DNA from: Clostridia bacterium
GTDB taxonomy: Bacteria; Bacillota; Clostridia; Christensenellales; CAG-138
Reading direction: 5' to 3'
Length of the DNA stretch: 52,469 nt
Assembly: GCA_017619735.1 (NCBI GenBank)
Contig: JAFZRT010000038.1
Coordinates: 1 to 52,469, forward strand
Below the pieces are notes generated by a model. It was not told the DNA's origin and did no database searches. It saw only the letters and a program-made list of their open reading frames with translations. The translations under genes and the position numbers were made by a program. Below are positions 31,462-40,054 of this stretch, one piece after another; positions within the stretch are counted from its first letter, which is position 1, and each line of letters begins with the position of its first letter.

Positions 31462-32649
31462 ATGCGTTTTTCCGAAAGAATCAAGGGCGTGAAGGGCAGC
31501 GCCATACGTGAGCTCTTCAAGGTGCTCGGCAATCCCGCGATCATCAGCTTCGGCGGCGGCAACCCCGCCAAGGAGTGCTTCCCCAAGGAGTGGGCGGCGG
31601 ATACCGCGCGCGATCTCATCGCCGAAAAGGGCGACGTGCTCCTGCAGTACGGCCCGACGGAGGGCTATATGCCCCTCAGGAAGGCCTACCTTGAAAAGGT
31701 GCTCCCGCCCCTCGGCATTACGAACGCGACGATCGACAACGTCATCACGATGACGGGCTCCATGCAGGGTCTCGATCTGCTGGCGAAGGTCATGCTGAAC
31801 CCCGGCTCCACGGTGCTCGTGGAGGAGCCGACATTCCTCGGCGCCATCCAGATATTCAAGCTCGCGCAGGCGAACATCGTCTCCGTCCCCATGCATGAGG
31901 ACGGCGTCCACGCCGACGAGCTGGAGGAGATCGTGAAGAGGGAGCGCCCCGTGATGTTCTACACCATTCCGACGTTCCAGAACCCGACCGGCGCGGTCAT
32001 GAACATCGAAGCCAGGAAGACCACGGCGCGTCTCGCCGCCGAGTACGACATGCTCGTGATCGAGGACGATCCCTATGCCGCGCTCCGCTATTCCGGCGAG
32101 GTGATGCCCCTCATCAAGACCTTCGATACCTCCGATAACGTGATACTGCTCACCAGCTATTCGAAGACCGTCTCCCCCGGCCTCAGGGTCGCGTGCTGCT
32201 GCGGCAACGAGGAGCTCGTCCGCAAGATGGTCATCGCCAAGCAGGGCTCCGACACCCACTCCCCCAACCTGAACCAGGCCCTCGTCGCCGAGTTCATCAA
32301 TCAGGGCAGGATGCCGGCCCACCTCGATTTCATCAACTCCGTCTATTCCAAGTCGCTGAACATAATGCTCGACGCCATGGGCAGGTACTTCCCCGAGTGG
32401 GCGAAGTATGAAAAGCCCGAAGGCGGCCTCTTCGTGTGGGTCACCCTGCCCGAGGGCATGGACGCGAGCGAGATCTACAATCGCTCCGTCGCCGAAAAGC
32501 TCGTCGCCTACGTTCCCGGCGCGCCGTTCTATCCCGTGCCCGGCACCGGCCTCAACACCTTCCGCCTCAACTTCTCGGCCGAGCCCGAGGAGAGGATCAT
32601 CGAGGGCATACACCGTCTGGGCGACCTTTTGAAGGAGTACGACGCCTGA
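31462..32649 (+). CDS. PLP-dependent aminotransferase (class I/II, LysN/PatA-like)
   Basis: A 395-residue fold type I aminotransferase. The PLP lysine is Lys235 in TSYSKTVSPGLR; Asp202 in IEDDPY binds the pyridine nitrogen, and Asn174 in TFQNPTGAVM contacts O3'. The opening ISFGGGNPAKECFP and the motif QYGPTEGYMPLR are typical of the 2-aminoadipate/multi-substrate branch, which resembles MocR catalytic domains without the DNA-binding part. Exact substrate unknown (2-aminoadipate, aromatic or branched-chain). CGGAGGT precedes the ATG. The next gene starts three bases after the stop. With ilvE downstream it suggests a small amino-acid transamination operon. Confidence 0.93.
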   Translation: MRFSERIKGVKGSAIRELFKVLGNPAIISFGGGNPAKECFPKEWAADTARDLIAEKGDVLLQYGPTEGYMPLRKAYLEKVLPPLGITNATIDNVITMTGSMQGLDLLAKVMLNPGSTVLVEEPTFLGAIQIFKLAQANIVSVPMHEDGVHADELEEIVKRERPVMFYTIPTFQNPTGAVMNIEARKTTARLAAEYDMLVIEDDPYAALRYSGEVMPLIKTFDTSDNVILLTSYSKTVSPGLRVACCCGNEELVRKMVIAKQGSDTHSPNLNQALVAEFINQGRMPAHLDFINSVYSKSLNIMLDAMGRYFPEWAKYEKPEGGLFVWVTLPEGMDASEIYNRSVAEKLVAYVPGAPFYPVPGTGLNTFRLNFSAEPEERIIEGIHRLGDLLKEYDA

Positions 32650-32652
32650 CCG

Positions 32653-33282
32653 ATGCTCAAGCCCTTCAAGACCGTCCTTCATGCTTCGGAGACCGAGTTC
32701 ACCGAAAAAAAGTCCCGCTTCATCGGCCGCTGCTTCCCCGTCTCTTCGGAGGAGGATGCAGCGGAGATGCTCGGGAAGGTGCGCGCGCTCTGCTCCGACG
32801 CGACCCACAACTGCTGGGCGTACAGCCTGTCCTCGGGGGGCATGCGCTTCTCCGACGACGGCGAGCCCGGCGGCACCGCGGGCATGCCGATAATGGACAC
32901 GCTGATACGGCGTGAGATAAAGGACGCGCTCATTGTCGTCACCCGGTACTTCGGCGGTATACTGCTGGGCTCCGGCGGCCTCGTAAGGGCGTATTCCAAG
33001 GCCGCGTCCGACGCTCTGTCGGCGGCCGGCTGCGGGATAATGAGCCCGTGCAGGGTGATCGAGTTCAGCGTCGATTACCCGCGCTACGGCTCGATAGAGG
33101 GCTTCGTCAAGGCGAACGCCGTCGTGGACGGCATAGACTTTCTCGAGAACGTCAGGTTCCGCGTGACCGTCGCGGAGGAAAAGGCCGACGGCTTCATTCG
33201 GGAAATAATCGAAAGGACGGACGGCAGGGCCGAGCCCCGCGCCTCCGCCGAAAGGTTCATCGCCATTCCCGTCGGGGAATGA
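32653..33282 (+). CDS. IMPACT/YigZ family protein (UPF0029 + DUF1949)
   Basis: A 209-residue protein of the YigZ/YvyE family. The N-terminal IMPACT domain has KKSRFIGRCFPV, DATHNCWAYSL, the hallmark RFSDDGEPGGTAGMPI and VVTRYFGGILLGSGGLVRAYS; a DUF1949 ferredoxin-like domain follows (about 135-205). Eukaryotic IMPACT modulates Gcn2. In bacteria the function is unclear, with proposed ties to translation or peptide metabolism. It begins three bases after the aminotransferase stop with a distant AAGGAG, so translation is likely coupled. Then come 33 bases to ilvE containing an inverted repeat. Confidence 0.92.
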   Translation: MLKPFKTVLHASETEFTEKKSRFIGRCFPVSSEEDAAEMLGKVRALCSDATHNCWAYSLSSGGMRFSDDGEPGGTAGMPIMDTLIRREIKDALIVVTRYFGGILLGSGGLVRAYSKAASDALSAAGCGIMSPCRVIEFSVDYPRYGSIEGFVKANAVVDGIDFLENVRFRVTVAEEKADGFIREIIERTDGRAEPRASAERFIAIPVGE

Positions 33283-33303
33283 TAAAATAACAACAATTTA
33301 TCA
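33280..33303. promoter_or_regulatory. Inverted repeat between the IMPACT-family gene and ilvE
   Basis: TGATAAA (33280-33286, overlapping the stop codon) and TTTATCA (33297-33303) form a seven-bp inverted repeat directly before the ilvE ribosome site GGAGGT. It could be an operator or a weak RNA hairpin; no T tract follows. Confidence 0.4.
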
Positions 33304-33315
33304 TGGAGGTACATT

Positions 33316-34395
33316 ATGATCGATATCCCCGTAACTCTCAGCTGCGATCTCAAACCCAAGCCCACTCTCGAAGAGGAGGGAAGCCTCGGCTTCGGCAAGC
33401 GCTTCACCGACCACATGTTCATTATGGAGTGGTATGACGGCGAGTGGCACGACCCCCGCATCGAGCCCTACCACAGGCTCAGTCTCGATCCCTCCAGCTC
33501 CGTGCTCCATTACGCGCAGGAGATCTTCGAGGGCCTTAAGGCCTACCGCACCGACGACGGCCGGATACTCATGTTCCGTCCGGACGCCAACTCCGAGCGT
33601 CTCAACAACTCCGCAAAGCGTATGTGCATGCCCACCATCGACGTCGATTTCAACGTAGAGGCGATGCGCAGGCTCGTCGAGGTCGAGAAGGACTGGGTCC
33701 CCCATTCCGCCGGCACGAGCCTTTACCTGAGGCCCACCATGTTCGCCAACGACGAGGCGCTCGGCGTACACGCCGCGAAGCACTACGTCTACTTCATTAT
33801 CTGCTCCCCCTCCGGCGCATATTACAAGGAGGGCCTCAAGCCCATCCGCATCCGCGTCGAGGATAAGTACGTCCGCGCCGTCCGCGGCGGCACCGGCTTT
33901 GCGAAGACCGGCGGCAACTACGCCTGCTCCATTCTGGCCGGCGACGAGGCCGCGAGGGACGGCTTTGCGCAGGTGCTCTGGCTCGACGGCGAGCATCTGA
34001 AGTACGTCCAGGAGGTCGGCGCGATGAACATGATGTTCATCGTCAACGGCAAGCTGCTGACCGCGGATCTCAAGGACACCGTACTGCCCGGCGTCACCCG
34101 CAGGTCGATACTCGCCCTCGCCCGTGAAAAGGGCATCGAGGTCGAGGAGCGCGATATCTCCATCGACGAGCTCATCGCCTATGCCGAATCCGGCGAGCTT
34201 CAGGAGGCCTTCGGCACCGGCACGGCGGCGGTCGTATCCCCCGTCGGCGAGCTCTGCTACCGCGACAAGCACATGGTCATCGGCGGCGGCGAGATCGGCA
34301 AGCTCACCATGGACTTCTACAACACCCTGACCGGCATACAGTGGGGCCGCATCCCCGATACCCACGGCTGGGTAAAAGAGGTCTGCAAGTACTGA
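33316..34395 (+). CDS. ilvE: Branched-chain amino acid aminotransferase
   Basis: A 359-residue fold type IV PLP enzyme that interconverts Val, Leu and Ile with their keto acids using 2-oxoglutarate/glutamate. It belongs to the longer BCAT group: LHYAQEIFEGLKAYR (64-78), FRPDANSERLNNSAKRM, the PLP lysine Lys197 in GFAKTGGNYACS, YVQEVGAMNMMF with the PLP-binding glutamate, and the C-terminal EAFGTGTAAVVSPVGEL. Length is normal. A GGAGGT lies just before ATG 33316. It is the last gene of the plus-strand run and ends at the bidirectional terminator. Confidence 0.95.
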   Translation: MIDIPVTLSCDLKPKPTLEEEGSLGFGKRFTDHMFIMEWYDGEWHDPRIEPYHRLSLDPSSSVLHYAQEIFEGLKAYRTDDGRILMFRPDANSERLNNSAKRMCMPTIDVDFNVEAMRRLVEVEKDWVPHSAGTSLYLRPTMFANDEALGVHAAKHYVYFIICSPSGAYYKEGLKPIRIRVEDKYVRAVRGGTGFAKTGGNYACSILAGDEAARDGFAQVLWLDGEHLKYVQEVGAMNMMFIVNGKLLTADLKDTVLPGVTRRSILALAREKGIEVEERDISIDELIAYAESGELQEAFGTGTAAVVSPVGELCYRDKHMVIGGGEIGKLTMDFYNTLTGIQWGRIPDTHGWVKEVCKY

Positions 34396-34415
34396 TAACG
34401 CGAAAAAGAGCGAAA

Positions 34416-34445
34416 AAAAGAGCCGGGAATATGCCCGGCTCTTTT
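34416..34445. terminator. Bidirectional terminator between ilvE and the aro operon
   Basis: AAAAGAGCCGGG (34416-34427) pairs perfectly with CCCGGCTCTTTT (34434-34445). The minus strand then reads TTTCGCTCTTTTTC. It serves the two convergent operons. Confidence 0.93.
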
Positions 34446-34457
34446 GTTATCCTCCTG

Positions 34458-36269
34458 TCAGGCGGGGTCGTTCAGCCGCCGCATGAAGAGCTCGGCTATC
34501 CTTTCCGCGGCGCCGGGCTCGTCGGGATCGAGCGTGACGTCCGCGGCGGCGAGGTATGTTTCCCGCCGTTCGTGATAGAGGCGGTCGATATTGGCGTCGA
34601 CCTCCTCCTGCGTGGGAGCGGCGATGAGCGGGCGGCCCTTCGTATCCTGCCCGTGAAGCGCGGCGAGCTTCCTGTCGAGGAACACCGTGAAGCCGGAGTT
34701 TTTCATGATATCGGCATTTATCCGGCGCATGGGCATACCGCCGCCAGTCGCGACGATGAGGCCTCCGCGCGCGGCGATGAGGCGCAGCAGCTCCGTCTCG
34801 GCACAGCGGAAATGCTCCTCTCCGTCCTCGCGGAATATCGCGTCGATCGACTTCTCCTCGCGGTCGGCGATCATCCTGTCGGTGTCCGCAAGGGGCATGC
34901 CGAGGAGCGCCTTAAGCTTTCGCCCGGTGCGCGTCTTGCCGCAGTCGGGCATGCCTATAAGGTAGAGGTTCATGTCCCGCCTCTGCGCGAGCTTCGCTTC
35001 CTCCATGAGGAAGCGCATGAGCCTTTCGCCGCCGTCCGCGTCGTCCTTCGGGAGCAGGGCCCTGCGCGAGGAGACGACCTCCGCCTCACGCGCGGGGTCG
35101 AACGTCGGGAGCCCGCTCCGGCGCTTTATCGCGCCGATCTCCCGCGAGACCTCCATGCGCTCCGCGTAGAGCCGCATGAGCTCCGCGTCGATCGAGTCGA
35201 GCTTTTTCCGCGCCCCGGCGAGGCCCTTCGCCCTCTCCCCCTCCTCCAGGAGGTCGAGTACGGCTATGCAGACCGCCGCCTCCGCCGCGGCGAGCCCGCG
35301 CGGGAGTATGCATATGTCGTGCCGCCCCTTTATAGTAAGCGGGACGGGCTTTTTTTCGATCAGGTCAAAGCCGGTCTGCTCCGTTCCGATCGACGGCACC
35401 GGGCGGAAACGCACCCGGAATATGAGGGGCATGCCGTTGGCCATGCCGCCGTTGACGCCGCCGGAATTGTTCGTGAGCGTCCTTCCGCCCTCGGCGAAGC
35501 CGTCGTTCATCGCGCTGCCGCGGGCGAGTATCCTGCCGAACTCCAGGCCCCGCAGGCCGGGTATCATGAAGAGGTATCCGGCGAGCGTCCCCTCCAGTCC
35601 GCCGAACAGCGGCTCCCCCAGCCCGACGGGCAGGCCGGTGACGGCGCATTCCGCCTCGCAGGAGAGGGTGTCGCCCTCGGCTCCCGCCTCCGCAAGCGCG
35701 CGCTCCATCTCGGCGCGCTTCGACGGGTCGACCAGCGGGAAGAAGGGATCGAGCTCCGGCGCTTTTTCCATGACGGGGTCGAAGTCCGCGTCCCGGACGC
35801 CGCCTATCGCGCCGACGTGCGAGAACACCTCGACGCCCCGCTCCTTCAAAAGCCCGCGGCATACCGCCCCCGCGAAAACGAGCGGGAGCGTCATGCGGCC
35901 GGAGTATTTCCCGCCGCCGGAGATATCCTCCTCGCCGTTCGATTTGACGAACGCGCAGTAGTCGGCATGCGACGGTCGGGCGACGGGCGCGTATTCGGAG
36001 CGGTCGTACGCGCGGTTTTTGAACACCGCGACAATGGGCGATCCGTCCGCCGCTCCGTCGGTAACGCCCGAAACGACGATCGGCTCGTCCGTCTCCCGCC
36101 GCGCGGTCGCGAAGGGGCTGTTAGCCGCGCTCCTGCGGGCGAGGTCGAGGCGTATCGCCTCCATGTCGAGCTTCGTCCCCGCGGGTATGCCGCGCAGCTC
36201 GCAGCCGATCTCCGGCGCGTGCGAAGCTCCGAATATGCGCAGTATTATGTTCCTGCCGATGGTATCCAT
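34458..36269 (-). CDS. aroC/aroQ/aroK: Trifunctional chorismate synthase - chorismate mutase - shikimate kinase
   Basis: A 603-residue fusion of three shikimate-pathway enzymes. Residues 1-345 are chorismate synthase (EPSP to chorismate, needs reduced FMN): RIFGASHAPEIG, RPSHADYCAF, DISGGGKYSGR, NNSGGVNGGMANGMP and IKGRHDICILPR. The GASHA and GGGKYSGR forms differ from the usual GESHG and REXAXR-type segments. Residues 348-425 are an AroQ chorismate mutase (chorismate to prephenate): GARKKLDSIDAELMRLYAERM, then IGAIKR. Residues 433-603 are shikimate kinase: P-loop GMPDCGKTRTGR, DTDRMI, ATGGGMPM and GRPLI. ATG 36269 has GGAG six bases upstream, better than ATG 36275 which overlaps the aroA stop. 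Shikimate kinase acts before EPSP synthase, chorismate synthase after it, and the mutase last. Confidence 0.93.
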   Translation of the reverse strand: MDTIGRNIILRIFGASHAPEIGCELRGIPAGTKLDMEAIRLDLARRSAANSPFATARRETDEPIVVSGVTDGAADGSPIVAVFKNRAYDRSEYAPVARPSHADYCAFVKSNGEEDISGGGKYSGRMTLPLVFAGAVCRGLLKERGVEVFSHVGAIGGVRDADFDPVMEKAPELDPFFPLVDPSKRAEMERALAEAGAEGDTLSCEAECAVTGLPVGLGEPLFGGLEGTLAGYLFMIPGLRGLEFGRILARGSAMNDGFAEGGRTLTNNSGGVNGGMANGMPLIFRVRFRPVPSIGTEQTGFDLIEKKPVPLTIKGRHDICILPRGLAAAEAAVCIAVLDLLEEGERAKGLAGARKKLDSIDAELMRLYAERMEVSREIGAIKRRSGLPTFDPAREAEVVSSRRALLPKDDADGGERLMRFLMEEAKLAQRRDMNLYLIGMPDCGKTRTGRKLKALLGMPLADTDRMIADREEKSIDAIFREDGEEHFRCAETELLRLIAARGGLIVATGGGMPMRRINADIMKNSGFTVFLDRKLAALHGQDTKGRPLIAAPTQEEVDANIDRLYHERRETYLAAADVTLDPDEPGAAERIAELFMRRLNDPA

Positions 36270-36271
36270 GT

Positions 36272-37402
36272 TCATCTCCGTTCGTCTGCGGTGAGTCTTC
36301 CGTAGTCCTCCCAGAACCCCGGCGCGGATTTTTCCGTGCAGCCGGCGTTTTTGACCGTGACGGGCGCGCGGCATATCTGCGCGAGCACCGCCGCGGCGAA
36401 TGCTATGCGGTGGTCGTTGAGCGAGTCGCAGACGCCTCCCGCGAGCCCGCCCGAGCCGCGCACTGTCACCCGGTCGGAGCCGGCTTCGGCGGCGCCGCCC
36501 AGATCCCGTATGAGCTTCACTGTGGCCGCCTCGCGGTCGGACTCCTTCGTCCTCAGCCGCGCGGTGCCGTGTATTACGGTCTCCCCCTCCCTGCCGCAGG
36601 CGACGGCGGCGAGCAGGGGCAGAAGGTCGGGGCAGTCGGTGATATCGACGTCCCGCTCCGAGGCGCACCTCAAAAACTCCGCGTCGGGCTGACGCGTGGC
36701 AAAGCTCCCGCCGACGGTCTCCACCTCGCCGCCGAGGAGGTCCATCGCCTCGAAAACGGCGGCGTAGGAGGCGTCGCCCGTGACGGGTATCGTCTCCGGC
36801 GCGGCATATCGGGACGGGAAAGTCCTGTACCCGGTCTCCGTGCGCTCGACCGCGCCTCCGAAGAGCCGCACGAAGTCGAGCGTCATTTCGGCGTAGGGCT
36901 GTGAAACGAGGCGGTTTTCGACGGTGATCGCGCATTCGCGGTCCAGGAGCGGCAGCGCGATGAGCAGCCCCGAGAGGAACTGGCTCGTGCGGGAGCAGTC
37001 GATGGTGAAGCGGCGCTTCCTTCTGATATTCACGCGCGTTTCGATGCGGCCGCCGAGCGGCTCGAGCGAAACGCCGAAGCAGCGCTCCAGCTCGCCGAAG
37101 CCCCTGTTGAGGAGCGCCCCGTCCGCGCCGACCGATATCCGCCCGAAGAGCGCCGCCTGCACGGGCATCAGCATGCGCATGAGCGCCGCGCTCTCCCCTG
37201 CGTGCGCGCTGCGAAGATCGCCCGCCGCCTTGAGAGCGGAGCTCAGATCCCCGCAGTACGGCGCGGGAAAGCCCTCCGCCGCGCGCATGGGGTCGTCCCC
37301 CGCGAGGGCGAGCAGCAGCGCCGCGCGTATCGCCTCCGACTTGGAAGGGGGCAGCGTTACCCGCCCGCGGGGCGTTATTCCGTTTTTGAGCGTGATATCC
37401 AT
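36272..37402 (-). CDS. aroA: 3-phosphoshikimate 1-carboxyvinyltransferase (EPSP synthase), compact form
   Basis: A 376-residue EPSP synthase: shikimate 3-phosphate + PEP gives EPSP. It is about 50 residues shorter than common forms (~430). Motifs: LPPSKSEAIRAAL (about 17-29), SRTSQFLSGLLIALP, DCPDLLPLLAAVA, RTKESDR, SLNDHRIAFAAAVLA and CTEKSAPGFWEDY. The region that binds PEP and glyphosate reads HAGESAALMRM instead of the usual GNAGTAMR, so inhibitor behaviour cannot be assumed. GGGAG precedes the ATG. Its stop overlaps the first ATG of the fusion gene, so the two are translationally linked and together cover four steps from shikimate to prephenate. Confidence 0.92.
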   Translation of the reverse strand: MDITLKNGITPRGRVTLPPSKSEAIRAALLLALAGDDPMRAAEGFPAPYCGDLSSALKAAGDLRSAHAGESAALMRMLMPVQAALFGRISVGADGALLNRGFGELERCFGVSLEPLGGRIETRVNIRRKRRFTIDCSRTSQFLSGLLIALPLLDRECAITVENRLVSQPYAEMTLDFVRLFGGAVERTETGYRTFPSRYAAPETIPVTGDASYAAVFEAMDLLGGEVETVGGSFATRQPDAEFLRCASERDVDITDCPDLLPLLAAVACGREGETVIHGTARLRTKESDREAATVKLIRDLGGAAEAGSDRVTVRGSGGLAGGVCDSLNDHRIAFAAAVLAQICRAPVTVKNAGCTEKSAPGFWEDYGRLTADERR

Positions 37403-37433
37403 CGCGGTCTCCCGGGTCTCTTTTTACTCAATA

Positions 37434-37462
37434 AAGATACCACAAATACCGCCCCGATGCAA
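37434..37462 (-). promoter_or_regulatory. sigmaA promoter of the aro operon
   Basis: Minus strand -35 TTGCAT (37462-37457), 17-base spacer, extended -10 TGG-TATCTT (hexamer 37439-37434). Leader about 25 nt; no T-box or other riboswitch fits in it. Confidence 0.7.
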
Positions 37463-37490
37463 CAGCGGGCGGCGCCGCGGCGATAAAAGA

Positions 37491-37513
37491 CCCCCGGGCA
37501 TTTGCGCCGGGGG
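37491..37513 (-). terminator. Terminator of the two-gene unknown operon
   Basis: CCCCCGG (37491-37497) pairs with CCGGGGG (37507-37513); on the minus strand TCTTTTATC follows. It lies 15 bases past the stop at 37528. Confidence 0.82.
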
Positions 37514-37527
37514 CCGTGATGTATGCG

Positions 37528-38706
37528 TCAATGGACCCTGCCGTGGACGTACGCGAAATCGTGGCACTGCGCCGTGATTGCATAGAGCGCCTTGCGGTAG
37601 ATCTCGTAATATCCGGTGCCCTTGCTCCAGGAATCGCCCCATGCGGGCTCGAAGCCGAACCAGCCCTTCGCCTTGGAGGCCTCCTCCGGGCACTTCATAT
37701 AGCAGTAGGGCGCCTCGGAGGACCCCTCCTTGAACTTGTTGAACTCCTCAAGAGCGCGGTTCATGAAGAACCAGACCGCGACTATCAGATCGAGCATGCC
37801 CTGATACAGCGATCTGCCGGGGCCGGTGCAGACCTTGACCTTGCCCATCATCGAGTTCTTCAGCTCGTCTGCGGCCGACACCAGCGGCGCGAGCCTGCCG
37901 CCGAGATCCTTGTGCATGACCAGCTTGCCCATATAGGCGTCCATGACCCTCATGCTGCCGATCCTGTCCGCGAGCACGCCGAACCTGCCGTTCCCGCGGT
38001 AGTTCATGCTCTTGCCGATGTAGAGGCCGTCGACGACCTTGGCGTATGCGTCCTGCCTCAGCTTGAAGTACCCCTCCTTCGCCTTGGGGGAGTCCATCCG
38101 GGAGATGTTCTGCTGATAGTACCTCTCGGCTTCGGGGGCCTTGCCGTCAAGATCCGCCCAGCTGTAGTTGAGCAGCGTGCAGGTGGTCTCGATGTCCTTG
38201 TTGATCTTCTGATACTCCTCGGTGCTCCAGCCCCTCGTCGCCATGTTCTTTATGATCGCGAATACCCTGAAAGTGTTGTCGAGGGGGAGCTTCGTCAGTA
38301 TCTCGGCAAAGGGCTTGAAGAACGCCGAGAGCTTCACCGCGTCGTCCATGAAATCCAGTATCTCGTCGTATTTTTTCCTCTTATCCGGCAGCAGCGCATG
38401 GTACCAGTCGGGCCTTGAGGCCTTCTTCGAGCCGTCGCCGTTGAGGCCGGGGAAAGCGGTGGTGTTCTCGGCTATGAACGAGGATATCCAGCCCGACTGG
38501 CTGAAATCCCCGTCGCGGACCGTCGTCAGCGCCGCCTTGGTCTTGTCGTAATTCGTCTTGTCCTGCTCCAGCTTCAGCATTTCCTTGCGGAGCGTATCGA
38601 GGTCGTCCCTCATGTCGGAGAACGCCTTTGCGACCGCCCCCGCGTCTATGTCTTCCCACAGTTTGGATTTGTTTTTTTCTTCTGCCGCCTGTATTTCGCC
38701 GCTCAT
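37528..38706 (-). CDS. Unrecognised cytoplasmic protein, second gene of a two-gene operon
   Basis: A 392-residue protein I do not recognise. No signal peptide or membrane helix is convincing; one hydrophobic stretch (YQGMLDLIVAVWFFM, about 310-325) is short. An acidic N-terminal part (1-30) leads into a coiled-coil-like segment (MRDDLDTLRKEMLKLEQDK), then a mostly helical body rich in Trp, Tyr and Lys. The C-terminus has several conserved-looking aromatic motifs (WFGFEPAWGDSW, YYEIYRKALYAI, HDFAYVHGRVH). ATG 38706 has AGGAGG eight bases upstream; the longer frame from 38739 overlaps the preceding stop. It is 29 bases after the 428-residue gene and shares its promoter. A partner complex with that protein is a reasonable guess only. 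Confidence 0.75.
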   Translation of the reverse strand: MSGEIQAAEEKNKSKLWEDIDAGAVAKAFSDMRDDLDTLRKEMLKLEQDKTNYDKTKAALTTVRDGDFSQSGWISSFIAENTTAFPGLNGDGSKKASRPDWYHALLPDKRKKYDEILDFMDDAVKLSAFFKPFAEILTKLPLDNTFRVFAIIKNMATRGWSTEEYQKINKDIETTCTLLNYSWADLDGKAPEAERYYQQNISRMDSPKAKEGYFKLRQDAYAKVVDGLYIGKSMNYRGNGRFGVLADRIGSMRVMDAYMGKLVMHKDLGGRLAPLVSAADELKNSMMGKVKVCTGPGRSLYQGMLDLIVAVWFFMNRALEEFNKFKEGSSEAPYCYMKCPEEASKAKGWFGFEPAWGDSWSKGTGYYEIYRKALYAITAQCHDFAYVHGRVH

Positions 38707-38735
38707 GCTTTTATCCTCCTCTTCCGAAATGCCGG

Positions 38736-40022
38736 TCAAAATCTGATCTCAAAGTCCCGGACGTACCATCTTCCGCCGTTGGTCCTTATAAGGTTCCTTC
38801 TGACGGGGCTTCCGAGCTGCTTGCCGTTCTTATCGAAGGATACGGTCTCGACCGAGGCGTATTCGACCTTGTCGCCGTACCTTTCGGCTATCTTCTTCTG
38901 ATCCTCCGGGGAGAGGAAGTAGGAATCGAGCCCGTTCGAGTCGTCGTAGCCCTTTACGACGGTTATCTTCGTCGCGTCGGGGTTGACCCGAGCGTGCACG
39001 TATTCGCCGTGCAGACGCTCCTGATGCAGATCCCAGAAGTAGAGCAGCAGGGATTCCTGCGTGGGATTCTGCCGCCTTTCGGGCTGTATGCAGTCCTCGT
39101 AGAGCTCGTAGTTCTTCTCCTTTATGGCCTGAAGGAATATCTCGGTCAGACGCTCCGGGGAGACGTCCTCCGGAACGGACTTGACGGTGTACCAGCTCTC
39201 CTTGATGGCGGGGACCTCGTCCTCGTCCACGAAGCAGCCGCTCGTCTCCTTATCCTCGGAATAGAACGCGACCACGTGCCCGGGGACGTAGAGCGCGACC
39301 GGCTCGACCACAGCGGCGAAGAGCGGCGCGCCGACGGTCTCCTCGCCCGATTCGGGCACCTCCATCGTCATATCCGCTATCCTGCCGAGCACCGTCCACG
39401 CGTCGACCTCCGCCATGGTGGCGTCGACGAGCCGCCTGTAGCGCTTGACCGCCTCGTACGGCCCGACCCATTTCCTCGTGTCGAGCTTGACGAAGTACAT
39501 GCCCGTGGAGCGCTTGCCGACGTGGACGAACTCGCCGGTGATGCCCATGAACTGATTCATGGGATATCTTACGTCGTCCAGCACGACGTATTTGCCGATG
39601 TATTCCTCAAAGCTGACCGCGCTGAAGTCGGGAGCCGGGAACACCCTGTCTATCATCTCGTCCGCGTGCTCCGCCTTCGCCTTTTTCCATGCGGCGGCGC
39701 TCTTTTCGGAATAGAGCCTGCGGATGTTCTCCTCGTTGACGAGGTATTGAGTCATTTCGTCGGTGATGGTGGTGAAATTGCCGGTCGAGCCCATGACGCA
39801 GGCCTTCGCCCTGTTGAACAGGGCCTGCACGCGCGGATCGTCCGGCGCGAACTCGTTGAGTATCATCACGCGGGAAAGCGCGTCCTCCTTCGAGCGGAAC
39901 ATGCCCGTCGCGCCCTGCGCGCGCCTGACCTCGTCCTCGAACTCCTTGAGATACATCTCCGCCTGCTGTATGCGCATGGTGAGATTGGATCCGTTGACCG
40001 AGAAAGTTGTTTTATCTACCAT
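38736..40022 (-). CDS. Unrecognised protein with possible C-terminal NTF2-like domain, first gene of the operon
   Basis: A 428-residue soluble protein that I cannot place. The N-terminal ~140 residues are helical and charged (RIQQAEMYLKEFEDEVRRAQ, SAAAWKKAKAEHADEMIDR). A middle part is strand-rich (YIGKYVVLDDVRYP, ITGEFVHVGKRSTGMYFVKLD) and could hold a small beta-barrel. The C-terminal ~150 residues (LTEIFLQAIKEKNYELYEDCI to GGRWYVRDFEIRF) have the helix-then-sheet order and the final W-Y-V-D strand seen in NTF2-like domains (inference). Promoter at 40055-40083; AAGGAGTG lies about 13 bases before the ATG, slightly long. Base composition matches its neighbours, so there is no sign of recent transfer. 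Confidence 0.75.
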   Translation of the reverse strand: MVDKTTFSVNGSNLTMRIQQAEMYLKEFEDEVRRAQGATGMFRSKEDALSRVMILNEFAPDDPRVQALFNRAKACVMGSTGNFTTITDEMTQYLVNEENIRRLYSEKSAAAWKKAKAEHADEMIDRVFPAPDFSAVSFEEYIGKYVVLDDVRYPMNQFMGITGEFVHVGKRSTGMYFVKLDTRKWVGPYEAVKRYRRLVDATMAEVDAWTVLGRIADMTMEVPESGEETVGAPLFAAVVEPVALYVPGHVVAFYSEDKETSGCFVDEDEVPAIKESWYTVKSVPEDVSPERLTEIFLQAIKEKNYELYEDCIQPERRQNPTQESLLLYFWDLHQERLHGEYVHARVNPDATKITVVKGYDDSNGLDSYFLSPEDQKKIAERYGDKVEYASVETVSFDKNGKQLGSPVRRNLIRTNGGRWYVRDFEIRF

Positions 40023-40054
40023 ATTCCGTCATCACTCCTTTTCGATGATAAGAC

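Noticed and set aside
36276..36935. N-terminal extension of about 220 Arg-rich residues before chorismate synthase
   Set aside because: It is the wrong frame of aroA; GGAG before ATG 36269 and the family N-terminus fix the start.
37528..40022. Toxin-antitoxin or defence pair
   Set aside because: Both proteins are large, neither shows nuclease, kinase, ADP-ribosyl or DNA-binding motifs, and there is no mobile context, so I list them as unknown only.
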